NCBI GenBank assembly: GCA_051453625.1
Contig: JBOZIK010000001.1
Coordinates: forward strand, 152,949,013 to 152,998,362
Source: Welwitschia mirabilis
Lineage: Eukaryota; Gnetophyta; Gnetopsida; Welwitschiales
Direction: 5' to 3'
Length of the DNA stretch: 49,350 bases
This document shows, piece by piece, positions 22,804-33,308 of this stretch. Below the pieces are notes generated by a model that had not been told where the DNA came from, did no database searches, and was given only the letters and a program-made list of their open reading frames with translations. Each line of letters starts with the position of its first letter. Position 1 is the stretch's first letter. Both the position numbers and the translations under genes were made by a program.

Positions 22804-23349
22804 CTGAAATTAGCATTTCGAGTCTTACTAATTAAGTAAAACAATGCAGAAATAATTATGAGGATAATCGTGCAAAAACTTCACCACATTTTGGTAAAGC
22901 CCCAAACCATTTCTAAAAAAAATTTCCCATGTATAGAACAAAAAACAGTAATTCCGTTTACAAATCCCAAACTAGTTGGAAATTATCATATAACATAAGC
23001 AACAGCTTCAGAAATGTTTGATATCAATTGCATTGGCAGTATTTAAAGATTTAATGCATCAGAAATGATCAAACAGAGTAGGAAAAAAAGACAAGCAAAC
23101 ACTGCAATGAAAAAGGTTTGCAACCCCACAGGAAGCAATTCAATCAACTTTAATTACACAACAAATTAAAATGGATTTCATTATACATTTCTAATGTTGA
23201 TAACAGTTTGAATCATTAAGAGTCAGGTTTGTGTTATTTAGAGTTTCCTTTGTTAAAAACAATATTAGGATCATGAAACAACTATAACAAGAACTAATCA
23301 CCGAAGCTGAATTCTCTCTGTGTTAAGGTAATAGTTTTAACGGCTTGGA
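22804..23349. other. Non-coding sequence upstream of the first visible F-box/LRR exon
   Basis: The polypyrimidine/AG acceptor of the 22803 exon lies at 22804-22815, so this is probably intron. No start codon exon, TATA box or CpG-rich promoter region was recognised before the LINE relic begins. Confidence 0.4.
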
Positions 23350-24553
23350 ACCCTAGCTCTTTGCTGTGGATACTGATCCCATAGACCCAATGCCTCCTCC
23401 TGGAGGTGGTGGGACAGATCATACTCCTACAGTGGATTTTTCTTTACCTAATAGTCTTATCATACAATGTAAAGGAGATGGGGACCTCCCATAAAAACAA
23501 ATCCCTTCATCACCTTAGATAAGAATGTAAATTTGACTTGATTTGTACACAGGAAACAAAACTATTGACCATGGAAAGTTAAAAAGCCCTAAAGGCGTGG
23601 GACAGGAGGATTACTGATTGTTAACCAAATCCCTTTCAAGGTAATAGAAACAAATCATTGGTTCCTCACAGTTCAGATTGGTGATCTAACCATCACTAAT
23701 TTTCATGGTCCCTGGAATCATCAAATAAGATTTCAGATTCTTAAGGACCTGACAAGAAAGTAAAATAATCAATGTTGGGTGATTATTGTTGACTTCAACC
23801 AATGCTCATAACGATAGGCAAAATTTGGAAGCAAACACTAAAACGAAACTAACATTAATGAATACTTATGCTTCGTATAGGAAAAAGAGAGAGCCTCTTA
23901 AACAGTAAGTATTCTTGCTCAATCAAAAGCAGGGTGTCAACAAGATCCTCACTAGAAAAGACAAAGCATGGATACCAAGGAAGCTTATAAATGCCACAGG
24001 ATGTTCAATTAGAGGACTACCAAGAACAGGATGCTATCACAAACCTGCTCTTCTTCAAATGGGGACAAAAGTGCCCTACCACACTTGTTTTAAGTTTGAC
24101 AGATACTAGTTAAATAGAGAGGCTTCAGGAATTGGTTCAGGGCATATGGAGCTAGTATAACAAGAATGACCCTTGTATATTCTCAATAAGTGTGTCTTAT
24201 CACATGAAAAACACCCCTCGGTTATGGGCTAAGAAACACAAACACAAACACAATTTTAAAAGAAAATAAAAATAATAATAATTGTTAGAACAATTAGAGG
24301 AAATCAACAACATCAGAAAGAAGAAAAACCATGCAACAAGAAGGAAACAGAAATTTTAATGGAGCTACGTGATTTAGATAAGGATGAAGAAAGCTATTGG
24401 AAACAACGATCAAGAATAAAGTGGTTAAATGAAGGGGAGAGATTCAAAATTCTTCTTCCAGATAACATCAAAGAACACAAGTAATAATCAAATTAAAAAA
24501 ATCCAAATACAGGACAAAGAAGTTATGGGAGAAAAAAAAATTGCTAGGAAATT
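23350..24553 (+). mobile_element. LINE-1: L1-type non-LTR retrotransposon relic, ORF2 5' part
   Basis: Fragments match the endonuclease domain: LICTQETKLLT (near 23550), VTIT.FHGPW and CWVIIVDFNQ (the GDFN motif decayed to VDFN, near 23780). Near 24355-24470 come the linker motifs ELRDLDKDEESYWKQRSR, IKWLNEGER and KFFFQI, typical of the stretch before reverse transcriptase. Stops and frameshifts are frequent. The element runs into the 100-N gap, so its RT is not seen. Confidence 0.75.
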
Positions 24554-24653
24554 NNNNNNNNNNNNNNNNNNNNNNNNNNNNNNNNNNNNNNNNNNNNNNN
24601 NNNNNNNNNNNNNNNNNNNNNNNNNNNNNNNNNNNNNNNNNNNNNNNNNNNNN
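24554..24653. other. Assembly gap, 100 N
   Basis: Exactly 100 N, a conventional placeholder for a gap of unknown size. The left side is LINE and the right side is copia RT, so the junction is unresolved. Confidence 0.95.
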
Positions 24654-25400
24654 CTATTTGTGTTATCTTCTCCATTGTTGCTATCTTGAATTTGGAATTA
24701 GAGCAGTTGGATATTAAGATTGCTTTTCTGAATGGTGATATTGACGAAGAGATTTATATGAAATTCCCTGAAGGTTTAGAAACCAAAGAGAAGGACTTGG
24801 TCTGTAGGTTGAACAGAAGTTTGTATGGTCTGAAACAGGCACTGAGGCTATGGTATAAGAAATTTGACAGCTTCATGTAGGAACAAATATATAGAAGGAG
24901 TGATGTAGATCATTATATTTATCTTCATGGATAGGCTTCTAGAAATAATATTATTTTATACTAGATGTTGATGATATGCTTATTGCTAGAAATGATACAC
25001 AAAAAATTAAGTGGCTAAAAAAGGAGATGGGAAAATGCTTTGCAACCAAGGACTTGGGTCTTGTAAAACAAATTCTTAGAATAAAAATTTCCTAGGACAG
25101 ATCACGTGGAAAACTATGCCTTAAGTGATTCTGATTATATTGGCAAAGTACTAAAGCATTTTAACATAGCTGATTGTAAAACGGTTGGAACACCATGAGC
25201 AAGTCACTTTTAATTGTCTCTGGAGGATTGCGTAAAAACAAAGAGGAACAGGAAAGAATGGAAACAATTCCTTATGCTTCAGTTGTGGGAAGCTTCATGT
25301 ATGCTATGGTCTACACAAGACTAGATATTTCATATGTAGTGGGAGATGTCTTATGTTTCATGAGCAATTCTGGCCCAGAGCATTGGAAGATGTAAAATGG
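24654..25400 (+). pseudogene. RE-D reverse transcriptase pseudogene
   Basis: Readable blocks are NLELEQLDIKIAFLNGDIDEE, FPEGLETKEKDLVCRLNRSL, YGLKQALRLWYKKFDSFM, a VDDMLIARND segment (the Tyr of YVDD mutated, near 24964) and YASVVGSFMYAMVYTRLDISY. Several stops are present. Confidence 0.8.
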
Positions 25401-25429
25401 ATGTTGCACTATCTGAAAGGCACACAGAA

Positions 25430-25900
25430 TTATTGTCTGAGTTTTTGGTCAGACTGGATTAAATGTTGTTGGTTATGTGGATGCTAATTATGCTTAGTGT
25501 AAAGATACAAGAAAGTCCATTGCTGGCTATGTTTTCTTGATGGGAGGTGGTCCTGTTAGTTAGGTGTCTCGTTTGCAAAGAGACGTAGCTTTGTCGACTA
25601 CAGAAGCAGAGTACATAGCTATGATAGAGGCAACTTAAGAGATGATTTTGCTAAGACGTTTGCCAGACTGGTTTGAATTGAAACAACAACAATATGTGAT
25701 TTATTGTGATAGTCAGAGTGCCATTCATTTGGCAAAGAATTCTGGTTACTATGCTCAAATGAAGCACATTGATGTGAGGTATCACTTCATCATGAAAGCA
25801 TTGAAGGAGAAGAAGCTGGATGTTCACAAAATCCACACACAAGCAAATCTTACAAATTTCTTGACCAAGGCTGTTATTGGAGATAAACATTAGCGGTGTT
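25430..25900 (+). pseudogene. RE-D RNase H pseudogene
   Basis: GYVDANYA, STTEAEYIAMIEAT (25596-25637) and YCDSQSAIHLAKNSGYYAQ (25700-25760) keep the acidic residues of copia RNase H. TNFLTKAV marks the end. Isolated stops break the frame. Confidence 0.85.
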
Positions 25901-26003
25901 ATCATGTCATACACATAGACATGTGATTTGAGCAAGCTTGAAAAGTAGTGCATCTCTGGAGCTGCATTGGAAGATGTGCTAAATTTGTCTTTAAGTCGGA
26001 GAA

Positions 26004-26430
26004 TGTTAGTATGTGAAGCCAAAGTTATTAATTTTGTAATGTCCCTAATGTTATGTTTTACGTTGGCCCCACTTTAATATTGTAAAAGGAGGTTTCTATT
26101 TTAAAACCATCCTTGGGGACGCTAGGTAGAGATGGGACATGTGTCAAAAGAAGGTTGATACCCTTTTTAGGGTTTTGGCTTGTAGCCCTAATTGGCTATA
26201 ACCCTCGACCTATTTAATAGTGGTGTGAGGATTGTTTGTAAGCTAGAGAAGTGAGAGAGTTCTATAAGGCATTCTTGTCTTGGCTTGTAATCTTTGAAGA
26301 AGATAATAGAGCTTAGTATTGCTTTCCCATGATTTTTTTCCTCATTGGGGTTTTCCACATAAATCGTTGTGTCTCTATGTTCTCTTGCTTCTTTCTTTAT
26401 TTGTTGTGTTATTATGTACTTTTCATAACA
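26004..26430 (+). repeat. RE-D 3' LTR, complete
   Basis: It starts TGTTAGTATGTGAAGCC and ends TTTTCATAACA. The preceding AAGTCGGAGAA is the polypurine tract. Compared with the RE-B 5' LTR, most of the first 140 bp are identical by eye, and a short block near 26275 is deleted. Confidence 0.9.
26209..26220 (+). promoter_or_regulatory. Putative LTR TATA box of RE-D
   Basis: CCTATTTAATAG is conserved with the RE-B 5' LTR at the same relative position. Confidence 0.5.
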
Positions 26431-28385
26431 AACAGGATAATTTCCATGGAACTTTGGTTTACATAGCACATTGAGGATTGGATAAACCTCTAATAGCTCA
26501 TCATTCTACTGCTCTAGCGAAGTGTTGCTGCTCTAATTGTTAGACGCATTGTAGTTGTCATAACTTGGCATGTCATCGTTCCTAGAGGAGGGAGGGTTCC
26601 AGTATGGGACAAGTGCCTCTGGAATGTTGATCCAAGTGTGAATGCTTTCTTGTCATTGAGCCTTTGTTTAGTAGAAAAGCCATGTAAGGCACCCATGACG
26701 AACCTTTTCTTGTTGCATGATGTATTGAATCAATCATTAAGAAAATAGGTAAGGAATTTTTCTTTTCCCCAACCTTAAATAATTTTGTGAACTTCTCATA
26801 ATGTCGCTTTAATGTTAAGTAGTTTTGGCTTGCGCCATTTCTTGTATGGCTTCAAAAGATTAGAATGGTAGTACAATGCTTCTGATTTCTTTAGTCAAAC
26901 ACCCATTGGTTCATAAAAATCATTTCATAGAGGTTTAAAGTCATGTCAATGCTGAATTTCATAGTGTAAAAAAATCCGTTTTAATTGGATGATATTTAAA
27001 TATTTGCATTTAGTAGAATGAGATCTAAATTTAAGCAAAAATGCAAATAATCAAAATCAAAATCACAACTAACGCCTATAGTGGTTTAGGTGGAATGTGC
27101 AATCTTAGTCCACTCTTTAGCCCTTCGCCATCTCAACTAAGAATGCATCTATATAATCCTTGAACAGTTTCCAGGCTAACCTCGAACCTTTACAACTTGG
27201 ATTTTGAGGCTAAATTCACAAACTAGTTTCTTCAAAGAAAAGCTTAAATGAGAGTGTGCCTTCTTGCATTAGTTCATTCCAGTCAAGATCAATAGAATAG
27301 CCTCTAGCAAGATGTCTCAAGGTGGGCTCATCAAGGACTAGAAATAATGATTAGCAAATGATAAAACATTATTTCCATGGGAAAGTTTTGAGAAAATAGA
27401 AGAATTGTATATCTCTAGGCTAAGTGGAAATAAATCTTTTATATTTTGAGAGAGATTATAGACGTTTTAGAGCCTAAAGTGTAGTAGCTAAGAAACTAAA
27501 GATTGTTGATCTTCAAATAGATATTTGTCTAGTTTTCCAATAGTCTAGTCTCTTGTAAGAGGAATTTGGTTGACTTGAGCTATGTGGTCGCCCACTGACA
27601 CATTCGGTAGGATCGATGTGAAGTTTGGTGTAAATCAAGTGTTGCCTTGACTGACACAACAGTCGGTCTAATGAGGAAAATATGGAGAAAATAATTTAGT
27701 TTAAAAAAACTTTTGTATAATATTAGATTAAAATATATCATTTTAGAATCCTAAAATTTTCCATTTTGATTATATAAGGATACTAGTGACAACTTGATAT
27801 TAGTGCTAAGTACTTTCTCCATCCTAGTTGTTGGCAAATTCTTCAGAAACACTATGATCATTGCCATAGAGACTTCCTACGTAGTTGCTTCATCTTCTTG
27901 TTGGAAAGAGGCTTTAGGCTTGGTTGTTGCTATTGAGGGCTTTGTCCTTACGCACAACCCATAGTGGTGCAATGGTGTTGTAGAGCATGGGGACGACCAT
28001 GATGTTGGAAAGAACAAAATTAGGCAAGAGAAAGGCAGATTTGACACTTAGATTGTTGCTATACTTAAAGTGCAGGAACAACAATTCTCGGGTTTGATTG
28101 TTCTCAAGAATGAGAAATGAGTGGTGGGAGAGTGCTAGAAATCAGATTAGGTTTAGGTTTTAAAATGGGAGAAAGGAAGTGGGTAAGGATTGGTAATAAT
28201 GGAGGACAGAAGAAAGGTAAAATTGGTGGTGTTTGACATCGCATTAATTTTTCAATTTCCAAATGCTTTACATGGTTATACAAAGTGTGATTCTTAATGG
28301 TTTTTGTGCTTAAAAAAATATGCGTCAAGGGGTGTTGAATTTGTGTTTCTAGTTGTATCCAAAACTGCTGAATATCCTTAGTCAA
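26431..28385. other. Non-coding stretch, no element recognised
   Basis: AT-rich sequence with only short spurious reading frames. The phrase GTGGTTTAGGTGGAA near 27080 resembles text seen in some plant LTRs, but no boundary or partner was found. Nothing else is supportable. Confidence 0.35.
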
Positions 28386-29060
28386 AGAAGTGATGCCTGA
28401 GTTTCAGTATCTTCACAAATTTGACAATCCACCTGAAGATTAGCATGTCACAATAGCAAAGCAGAAGTGTTTAAAAGTTTATGGTTGATGTTTTAAACAC
28501 ATGAATGCTTTTATTTTTTTGGAATATTGAGTTTCCACAATTTCCTCCATTTGGTATCATGATTAAAAAGTCCTCAATCAATGATTTGTACACTAATTGT
28601 ACGTTGTTTGACAGGAGGCTAATTACTTGAAACATTCCTTTGTAGAAGAGATGACCAACATAATTCTACAAGTTTGCAAAGACCTTTTCCAATACATGAG
28701 TTATGTTGGTAATACAATCCTACCAACAGTACTAAGAAAAATGGTTTCCAATTTATGAATGCTTGAATTGATTTTGTAAATTACATTTAACCACACTTTG
28801 GTACGATTGTTATCTCAATCGAGGGGAGTACCAAGTTATTTGTCTAGAAAAGTACCTGTAAAACACCATGGTGTAGCAAGGATTTTATCTTGGTGAACAT
28901 GGTTAGTGTGGACAAAGAAGACTTCAGATTTGTTTCGATTAGTGCTCAAAATAGAGAAACGATTAAAGAAGTCAAATAAGGGTTTTATCTCAAATGCAAA
29001 GTTAATGCTTGAACCAAAACAAAGTGGATTATCATCTGCCAATTGTAAAATGTGGTGGGT
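28386..29060 (-). mobile_element. LINE-2: minus-strand LINE relic, RT 3' part and zinc-binding domain
   Basis: On the minus strand, HHILQLADDNPLCFG (29025-29060) carries the RT catalytic ADD. It is followed by NRNKSEVFFVHTN, LGTPLD and KVWLNVIYKIN, in L1-clade order. Further down, KWRKLWKLNIPKK (near 28545) and a CQICEDTET cluster (near 28420) correspond to the zf-RVT domain after LINE RTs. Stops and frameshifts are common. Confidence 0.75.
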
Positions 29061-29407
29061 GGAAGCCCACAACAATTTTCAATTTTTTATTTTTTCAACA
29101 AATGTGGGACTCTGTCTGTCGCTACAACAAAGAGGAGTGGGGAAAAGGGTGCCCTCTAGTTGAAGCTTTGGTTCTTGTTGGAAACATCCAGAATGCTTTC
29201 TATTGATAGTTAATGGAAAATGTATCTACTTTATTGCAAATTGGCCAAAATTAATTAGAGATTGGTTAAATCCTCCTTTTCCTAAGCAATATAGTATATT
29301 TTTCCCTTGCGCAGAGGTGAAGGTTTTTGCAATGTCTAGCTTTAAGAACATAATTGACTTTTTACATTGATGACTTGCTAGAAAAATCTCATTAGCAAGG
29401 AGGAGGA
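29061..29407. other. Short non-coding stretch ending in a purine run
   Basis: No coding homology seen. AAGGAGGAGGA at 29397-29407 directly precedes the RE-F LTR and resembles a polypurine tract. Confidence 0.35.
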
Positions 29408-29599
29408 TGTTGGATATGATCTCCTGTTCCTTAGTTCTATTTTTCCTATGAAATAAAAGGCGTTATGGGTATATCCTTATGCCATCGATTTTTTTCTTCT
29501 TTTGAGGGTAACGGCTGGTAGGTAGGTATGTGCCACACAAATGCCTCGTGGCAACTGGGCCCATGTAATGTTTTCAAACTATGTGCCGCCGCCAACGTG

Positions 29600-29612
29600 G
29601 AGGTTTGAACTC
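29600..29612 (-). promoter_or_regulatory. Pol III B box of the SINE
   Basis: GAGTTCAAACCTC fits the B-box consensus GGTTCRANNCC with minor changes and is kept in the second copy (44835-44823). Confidence 0.75.
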
Positions 29613-29639
29613 AAGACCTCGGGTTCAGTATGTTCAAGA

Positions 29640-29656
29640 CTTAACCATTCTGGCAA
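29640..29656 (-). promoter_or_regulatory. Pol III A box of the SINE
   Basis: TTGCCAGAATGGTTAAG fits the tRNA A-box consensus TRGCNNAGTGG plus the downstream D-loop sequence. Confidence 0.75.
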
Positions 29657-29946
29657 TCGATCTTGGACAGCCATCCATTTTTATTATTCTTCAATTACAT
29701 TCTTATTTTAATTTCCCACGTATATCCAATTTCCTGTTATCATGTGGTACTTAAAACTACCTTCCATCATTCTTTTCCATGTATCTCCAAAATTTCTCAT
29801 TTTATGTGCTTACTCTTAGAATGCTAGAGGGCTATATAATTGCTCCTTGCATTAAAATAAATGAGTTTTTTTAATGTACATCTTCTGGTCTGAATTGGTT
29901 GTCCGTTTTCATTTTCCACATACATCATGGTTTCTCTAAAACTAAC

Positions 29947-29962
29947 AAATGGTATAAGAGGT
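29947..29962 (+). other. RE-F primer-binding site
   Basis: AATGGTATAAGAGGTTA directly after the LTR terminus ACA resembles TGGTATCAGAGCC. Confidence 0.6.
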
Positions 29963-30789
29963 TATTGAAGATTGATGCACCTTCCATAAACCTGGTTGTG
30001 ATCAATCCTATGTTTTGATCTCTTCTTTTGTGCTGAGTTCATTACTTCTTTTCTGACAATTGGTAGATCTTGTTTTCAAACATGTTGCATAACTACCAAA
30101 TTGGCATGGATTGAATGCACCTATGATTTTCTGCGCATCAGATTCAATGACTCCAATTGTTGAGCTGTGACAAACGCTCACAGCCAATTACACAATCACA
30201 TTCTCTGTCATCTCTACATGCTCCAATGTTGTTGGAGCATCCTCTGCCTGAAGCTCAGCAAAAATGTCTGTCTTTTAGGTTTTCTTACACACAGGTAACA
30301 GAGATAAGAATGGAGTTGTCTGGGTTAGAGCAGGTCAAAGATTGAGAACTATGGTGCATCCAGCAGAAGTTCATGCGATCTCTCCTGGTTGCATTTATGC
30401 ACACTATTCATGCTCACTTGCTGACATAAGCCCTCATCTTCCAAGCTGTGATTGGTGATTGAATCTTTAGTTATTTCATATGCAACACAAAAGAGAGTGA
30501 TCTGCAACACCAGAAAATTGGAAGTCAACATGTTCTTGACCCTGAACAGTTTCCCAGAGAGTTTGAAAAGGAACTTACATTAGGGTTCCAAGGATTGTGT
30601 AGGCCAATGACAACATAACAGTTTCACCAGTTTTTGGTTCTTCTTGTGATTATTGTTGGTTGTCATTTTTCTTACCAACTCCTGCATTTACAACTTTTCT
30701 TTTACCTACTCTACCAATTTGAGTATTTCCTACAGCCTCTGTAATCTGCAACGCTTCCTGATCTATTGTTTTACTTGTCACATTTCCTT
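29963..30789 (+). other. RE-F untranslated leader, no coding seen
   Basis: The position between primer site and gag suggests a long 5' leader. I see no recognisable protein motif. Confidence 0.4.
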
Positions 30790-31575
30790 TCTTTCATTTA
30801 GCATATTAAGCAAAACATTCCATTCTTGTATGATGTAAAAGATTATTATTTTAAGTGATGAAAAGAGTGGACAAGGGGTACTTACATAGTTCTTAAGTTT
30901 TGTTTTATTCGTGGTATTTTTACAATCTCGCTGATTTTTAAAAGATTCAAGACTAAAAGGAGATAAAAAGACATGATGACTTGAACAATCTAATAGGGCA
31001 AACTTCTCTACATGGCAAGCTAAAATGCAGCTATTACTAATTCAAAGAGGAGTTTGGTCAATTGTAAATGGAAGTCTCACTAAGCTAACCAAAGCCATAG
31101 AATGCAAAGAAAATTCAAAAGTCCATTTCTCTCATTATCTTAGGACTTGAAGACGCATACCTTCATCATATTGATCTAACAAAGTCTTTTACATGACTAT
31201 GAGAAGCATTATGCAATTTATGGTACAACTAGAAATGAGGCAAAATTTAATTTAAAGCATGAATTATTTGGGTTGAAATGAATGAAGGAAGATTAACGGA
31301 TGAGCAGATCAATTACTTCAGGTCACTATTAACTTGACGTGTAGTTGTCCAATTGAATGTCTTAGAAGAAGGTGCTAAAGCAATTTTGTTAAACAACTTA
31401 CCTTCAAGGTAGGGTAATAGTGTCTTCGTTCTAGGAAAGATACCAAAGGCAACTATGAAAGCAATGCAAATTAGTGAATAAAAAGGATAATTCATGAGGA
31501 AAATGAACCAAATGTGTTAATTGTGAAGAAAATATGACCTTCCAATTGTGAAGAATCATGTTGCTACTCCAAAAA
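30790..31575 (+). pseudogene. RE-F gag, first copy
   Basis: TWQAKMQLLLIQRGVWSIVNG-like text (about 31010-31080) is the N-terminal copia gag segment. It is followed in shifted frames by DEQINYFRSLLT, VVQLNVLEEGAKAILLNNLP and a KIPKATMKAM region (to about 31470), matching the UBN2-type gag core. Stops and frameshifts are present. It is interrupted at 31580 by RE-E. Confidence 0.75.
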
Positions 31576-31580
31576 GAAAG

Positions 31581-31942
31581 TGTTAAGAACAACAACGAAA
31601 AATAGCAGAAACAAAATTCAAAACAACACACATGAATTTAGGTGGGAAACCCCAATGTGGGAAAAAACCATGGAAGCAATGCATGCCTCTCTTAAGATTT
31701 CAAAAATAGGCCAAGGATACAAGCCATCCTCAATGGCTAGAGTGTTCAGAATGATCAACCTCCCTCAAAACCCTTCCTTTTAAATAGGCCCACTTTAGGT
31801 TAAAAACCTAATTTTACATTGACTTTATAAACAATCTCCTCTCACTTTAATAATATAAGAAAAGAAATACACTTTACAAGCAAAGTGCTACAACAAGGGA
31901 AAAATAGTAGACGCAAAAGAGGATTTGACTCCAACTCCAACA
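31581..31942 (-). repeat. RE-E 3' LTR
   Basis: On the minus strand it starts TGTTGGAGTTGGAGTC and ends GTTCTTAACA. It is the same length as the partner LTR at 39947-40308. Shared blocks include CTAATTTTACATTGACTTTATAAA and TTAATAATATAAG when read on +. Confidence 0.9.
31776..31790 (-). promoter_or_regulatory. Putative TATA box in the RE-E 3' LTR
   Basis: The minus strand reads GGCCTATTTAAAAGGAAGG; the same GGCCTATTTAAAGGGAAGG occurs in the 5' LTR at 40138-40156. Confidence 0.5.
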
Positions 31943-31960
31943 ATTCTTCCCCTTGAAGAC
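31943..31960 (-). other. RE-E polypurine tract
   Basis: The minus strand reads CTTCAAGGGGAAGAAT immediately before the 3' LTR start, the expected plus-strand primer of an LTR element. Confidence 0.8.
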
Positions 31961-32028
31961 AAATCTAACCAGCCTCCAAGAATCAAGAGAGATGCATTGC
32001 TTTAAAGTGTCCCTTTGTTGCCCCTTGC

Positions 32029-32500
32029 TCAAGCTATGGCAATGCCAAGCTTTCCTTTATAGAAGTTATGCTTTTCCATTGCCACCGCCTTTGTAAGAGA
32101 ATCAATAGCATTAAATTTTGTATGGATCTTTTGAATGTTAAGCAACCCACATTCAACACTTTGTCTTACAAAATGAAATCTGATTTCAACGTGTTTTATC
32201 CTAGCATGAAAGGCTGAAGTTTTAGCAAGATGTGTTGTACTTTGATTGTCACAGAACACAAAATATTTGCTTTGTTTTAAACCCAGGGAAGCAAGAAACC
32301 TGTCCAACCAAATCATCTCCTTGCAAGCTTCAGTAAGCACCACATATTCCACTTTAGTGGTGGACAAAGTCACTAGCGGTTGCAGTTGAGACAACCAACT
32401 AATTGTTGCCCCTACAAGTGTGCATGCATAACCAGTAGAAGAACATCTACTATTTGAGTCTGCTGCAAAATTTGCATCCACAAATCCTTGAATGGATAAC
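32029..32500 (-). pseudogene. RE-E RNase H, nearly open
   Basis: A 150-codon open frame reads DANFAADSNSRCSSTGYAC, LSTTKVEYVVLTEACKEMIWL, CDNQSTTHLAKTSAFHARIK, HVEIRFHFVR and ends KHNFYKGKLGIA. These are the conserved copia RNase H blocks, with the Asp-Glu-Asp acidic residues visible. The upstream frame is broken. Confidence 0.88.
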
Positions 32501-32509
32501 TCACCATTC

Positions 32510-33067
32510 CCAAAGCATTAGTAGTCCTTTTGTATTGCCTTTAAATATAGGAGAATCCACTTAACAACAAGCCAATGGTTCCAACTATAGTTTGTCATAA
32601 ATTTGCTGACTATTCCTACACCATAAACAATATTAGCACAAGTACATACCATTGCATACATGAGAGATCCCATTGTAGAAGTGTAGGAAACCTGTTCAAC
32701 TTTAGTAAATTCTTCATCTGAATATGAGCAATCTTCTTTTGACAACTAAATGTGTTGCCAACGTGTGCTTACTAGTTTTGCATCTAACATGCCAAAACAC
32801 TAAAGAACTTTGCTAATATAACCATTCTGGCTGAGCCACACCTTCCTTTGCTTTCTATCTCTAGTTATTCCCATCCCCAAAATTTTATTATCCTGGCAAA
32901 GATCTTTCATCTCAATTTACTTATTCATTGCTGTTTTTAAACGTTTAATTTCAACCACATCATTATCTGCAACCAACATGTCATTTACATACAAGAGCAG
33001 AATGACAAATTTACCTGTAACACTTCTAAAGAAGTAAACACACTGGTCAAACTGAATTCTGTGGTAA
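32510..33067 (-). pseudogene. RE-E reverse transcriptase C-terminal part (left copy)
   Basis: YTSTMGSLMYAMVCTCANIVYGVG (32570-32700) and the region leading to it are copia RT. The segment 32771-33067 is repeated at 36354-36656 at roughly 88% identity by eye and ends exactly at the assembly gap. Confidence 0.8.
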
Positions 33068-33167
33068 NNNNNNNNNNNNNNNNNNNNNNNNNNNNNNNNN
33101 NNNNNNNNNNNNNNNNNNNNNNNNNNNNNNNNNNNNNNNNNNNNNNNNNNNNNNNNNNNNNNNNNNN
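33068..33167. other. Assembly gap, 100 N
   Basis: A placeholder-length gap lies inside RE-E, precisely at the end of the left RT copy. Confidence 0.95.
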
Positions 33168-33308
33168 TCTAATTATTGTCTTTTTAAAAAGGTAATTTTG
33201 TATTTGTTTAATGTTTTTGTTATTGCTCTTTCACAATACTGTAAGGTTAGAAAGGTGACGACAAATAAGCATTTCATACCTTTTAATATATTATTCCTGT
33301 GTTAAATG

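Larger units (their letters stand above)
24654..26430 (+). mobile_element. RE-D: 3' half of a copia element of the RE-B family
   Basis: From the gap rightward the sequence reads RT, RNase H, polypurine region and a complete 3' LTR. It parallels RE-B from about 14370 onward almost without large indels. The 5' half is missing or lies in the gap. The flank after the LTR is AACAG, but the left flank is unavailable for a target-duplication test. Confidence 0.85.
29494..29669 (-). mobile_element. tRNA-derived SINE, copy 1, inside the RE-F LTR
   Basis: Read on the minus strand, box A TTGCCAGAATGGTTAAG (29656-29640) and box B GAGTTCAAACCTC (29612-29600) are 44 nt apart, as in a tRNA. A ~90-bp body and an A-rich tail (T-rich at 29494-29503 on +) follow. 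It is flanked by GCCATCGATTTTT (29481-29493) and GCCATCCATTTTT (29670-29682), 12 of 13 identical. The second RE-F LTR has the empty site, a single GCCATCCATTTT at 40657. A second copy lies at 44711-44867. Confidence 0.85.
29408..29947 (+). repeat. RE-F first LTR (interrupted by a SINE)
   Basis: It starts TGTTGGATATGATCTCC and ends CTAAAACTAACA. Without the SINE and one target duplication it is ~351 bp, close to the 361 bp of the second LTR. Shared blocks include ACCTTCCATCATTCTTTTC and GGCTATATAAT. Confidence 0.75.

Noticed and set aside
28104-28385. 93-codon minus-strand frame below LINE-2
   Set aside because: Its Pro/Leu/Ser-rich composition lacks LINE motifs; the adjacent frame carries the zf-RVT-like cysteines instead.
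29600-29656. tRNA gene suggested by A and B boxes
   Set aside because: There is no acceptor stem, the anticodon arm is not foldable, and target duplications plus an A-rich tail show it is a SINE.
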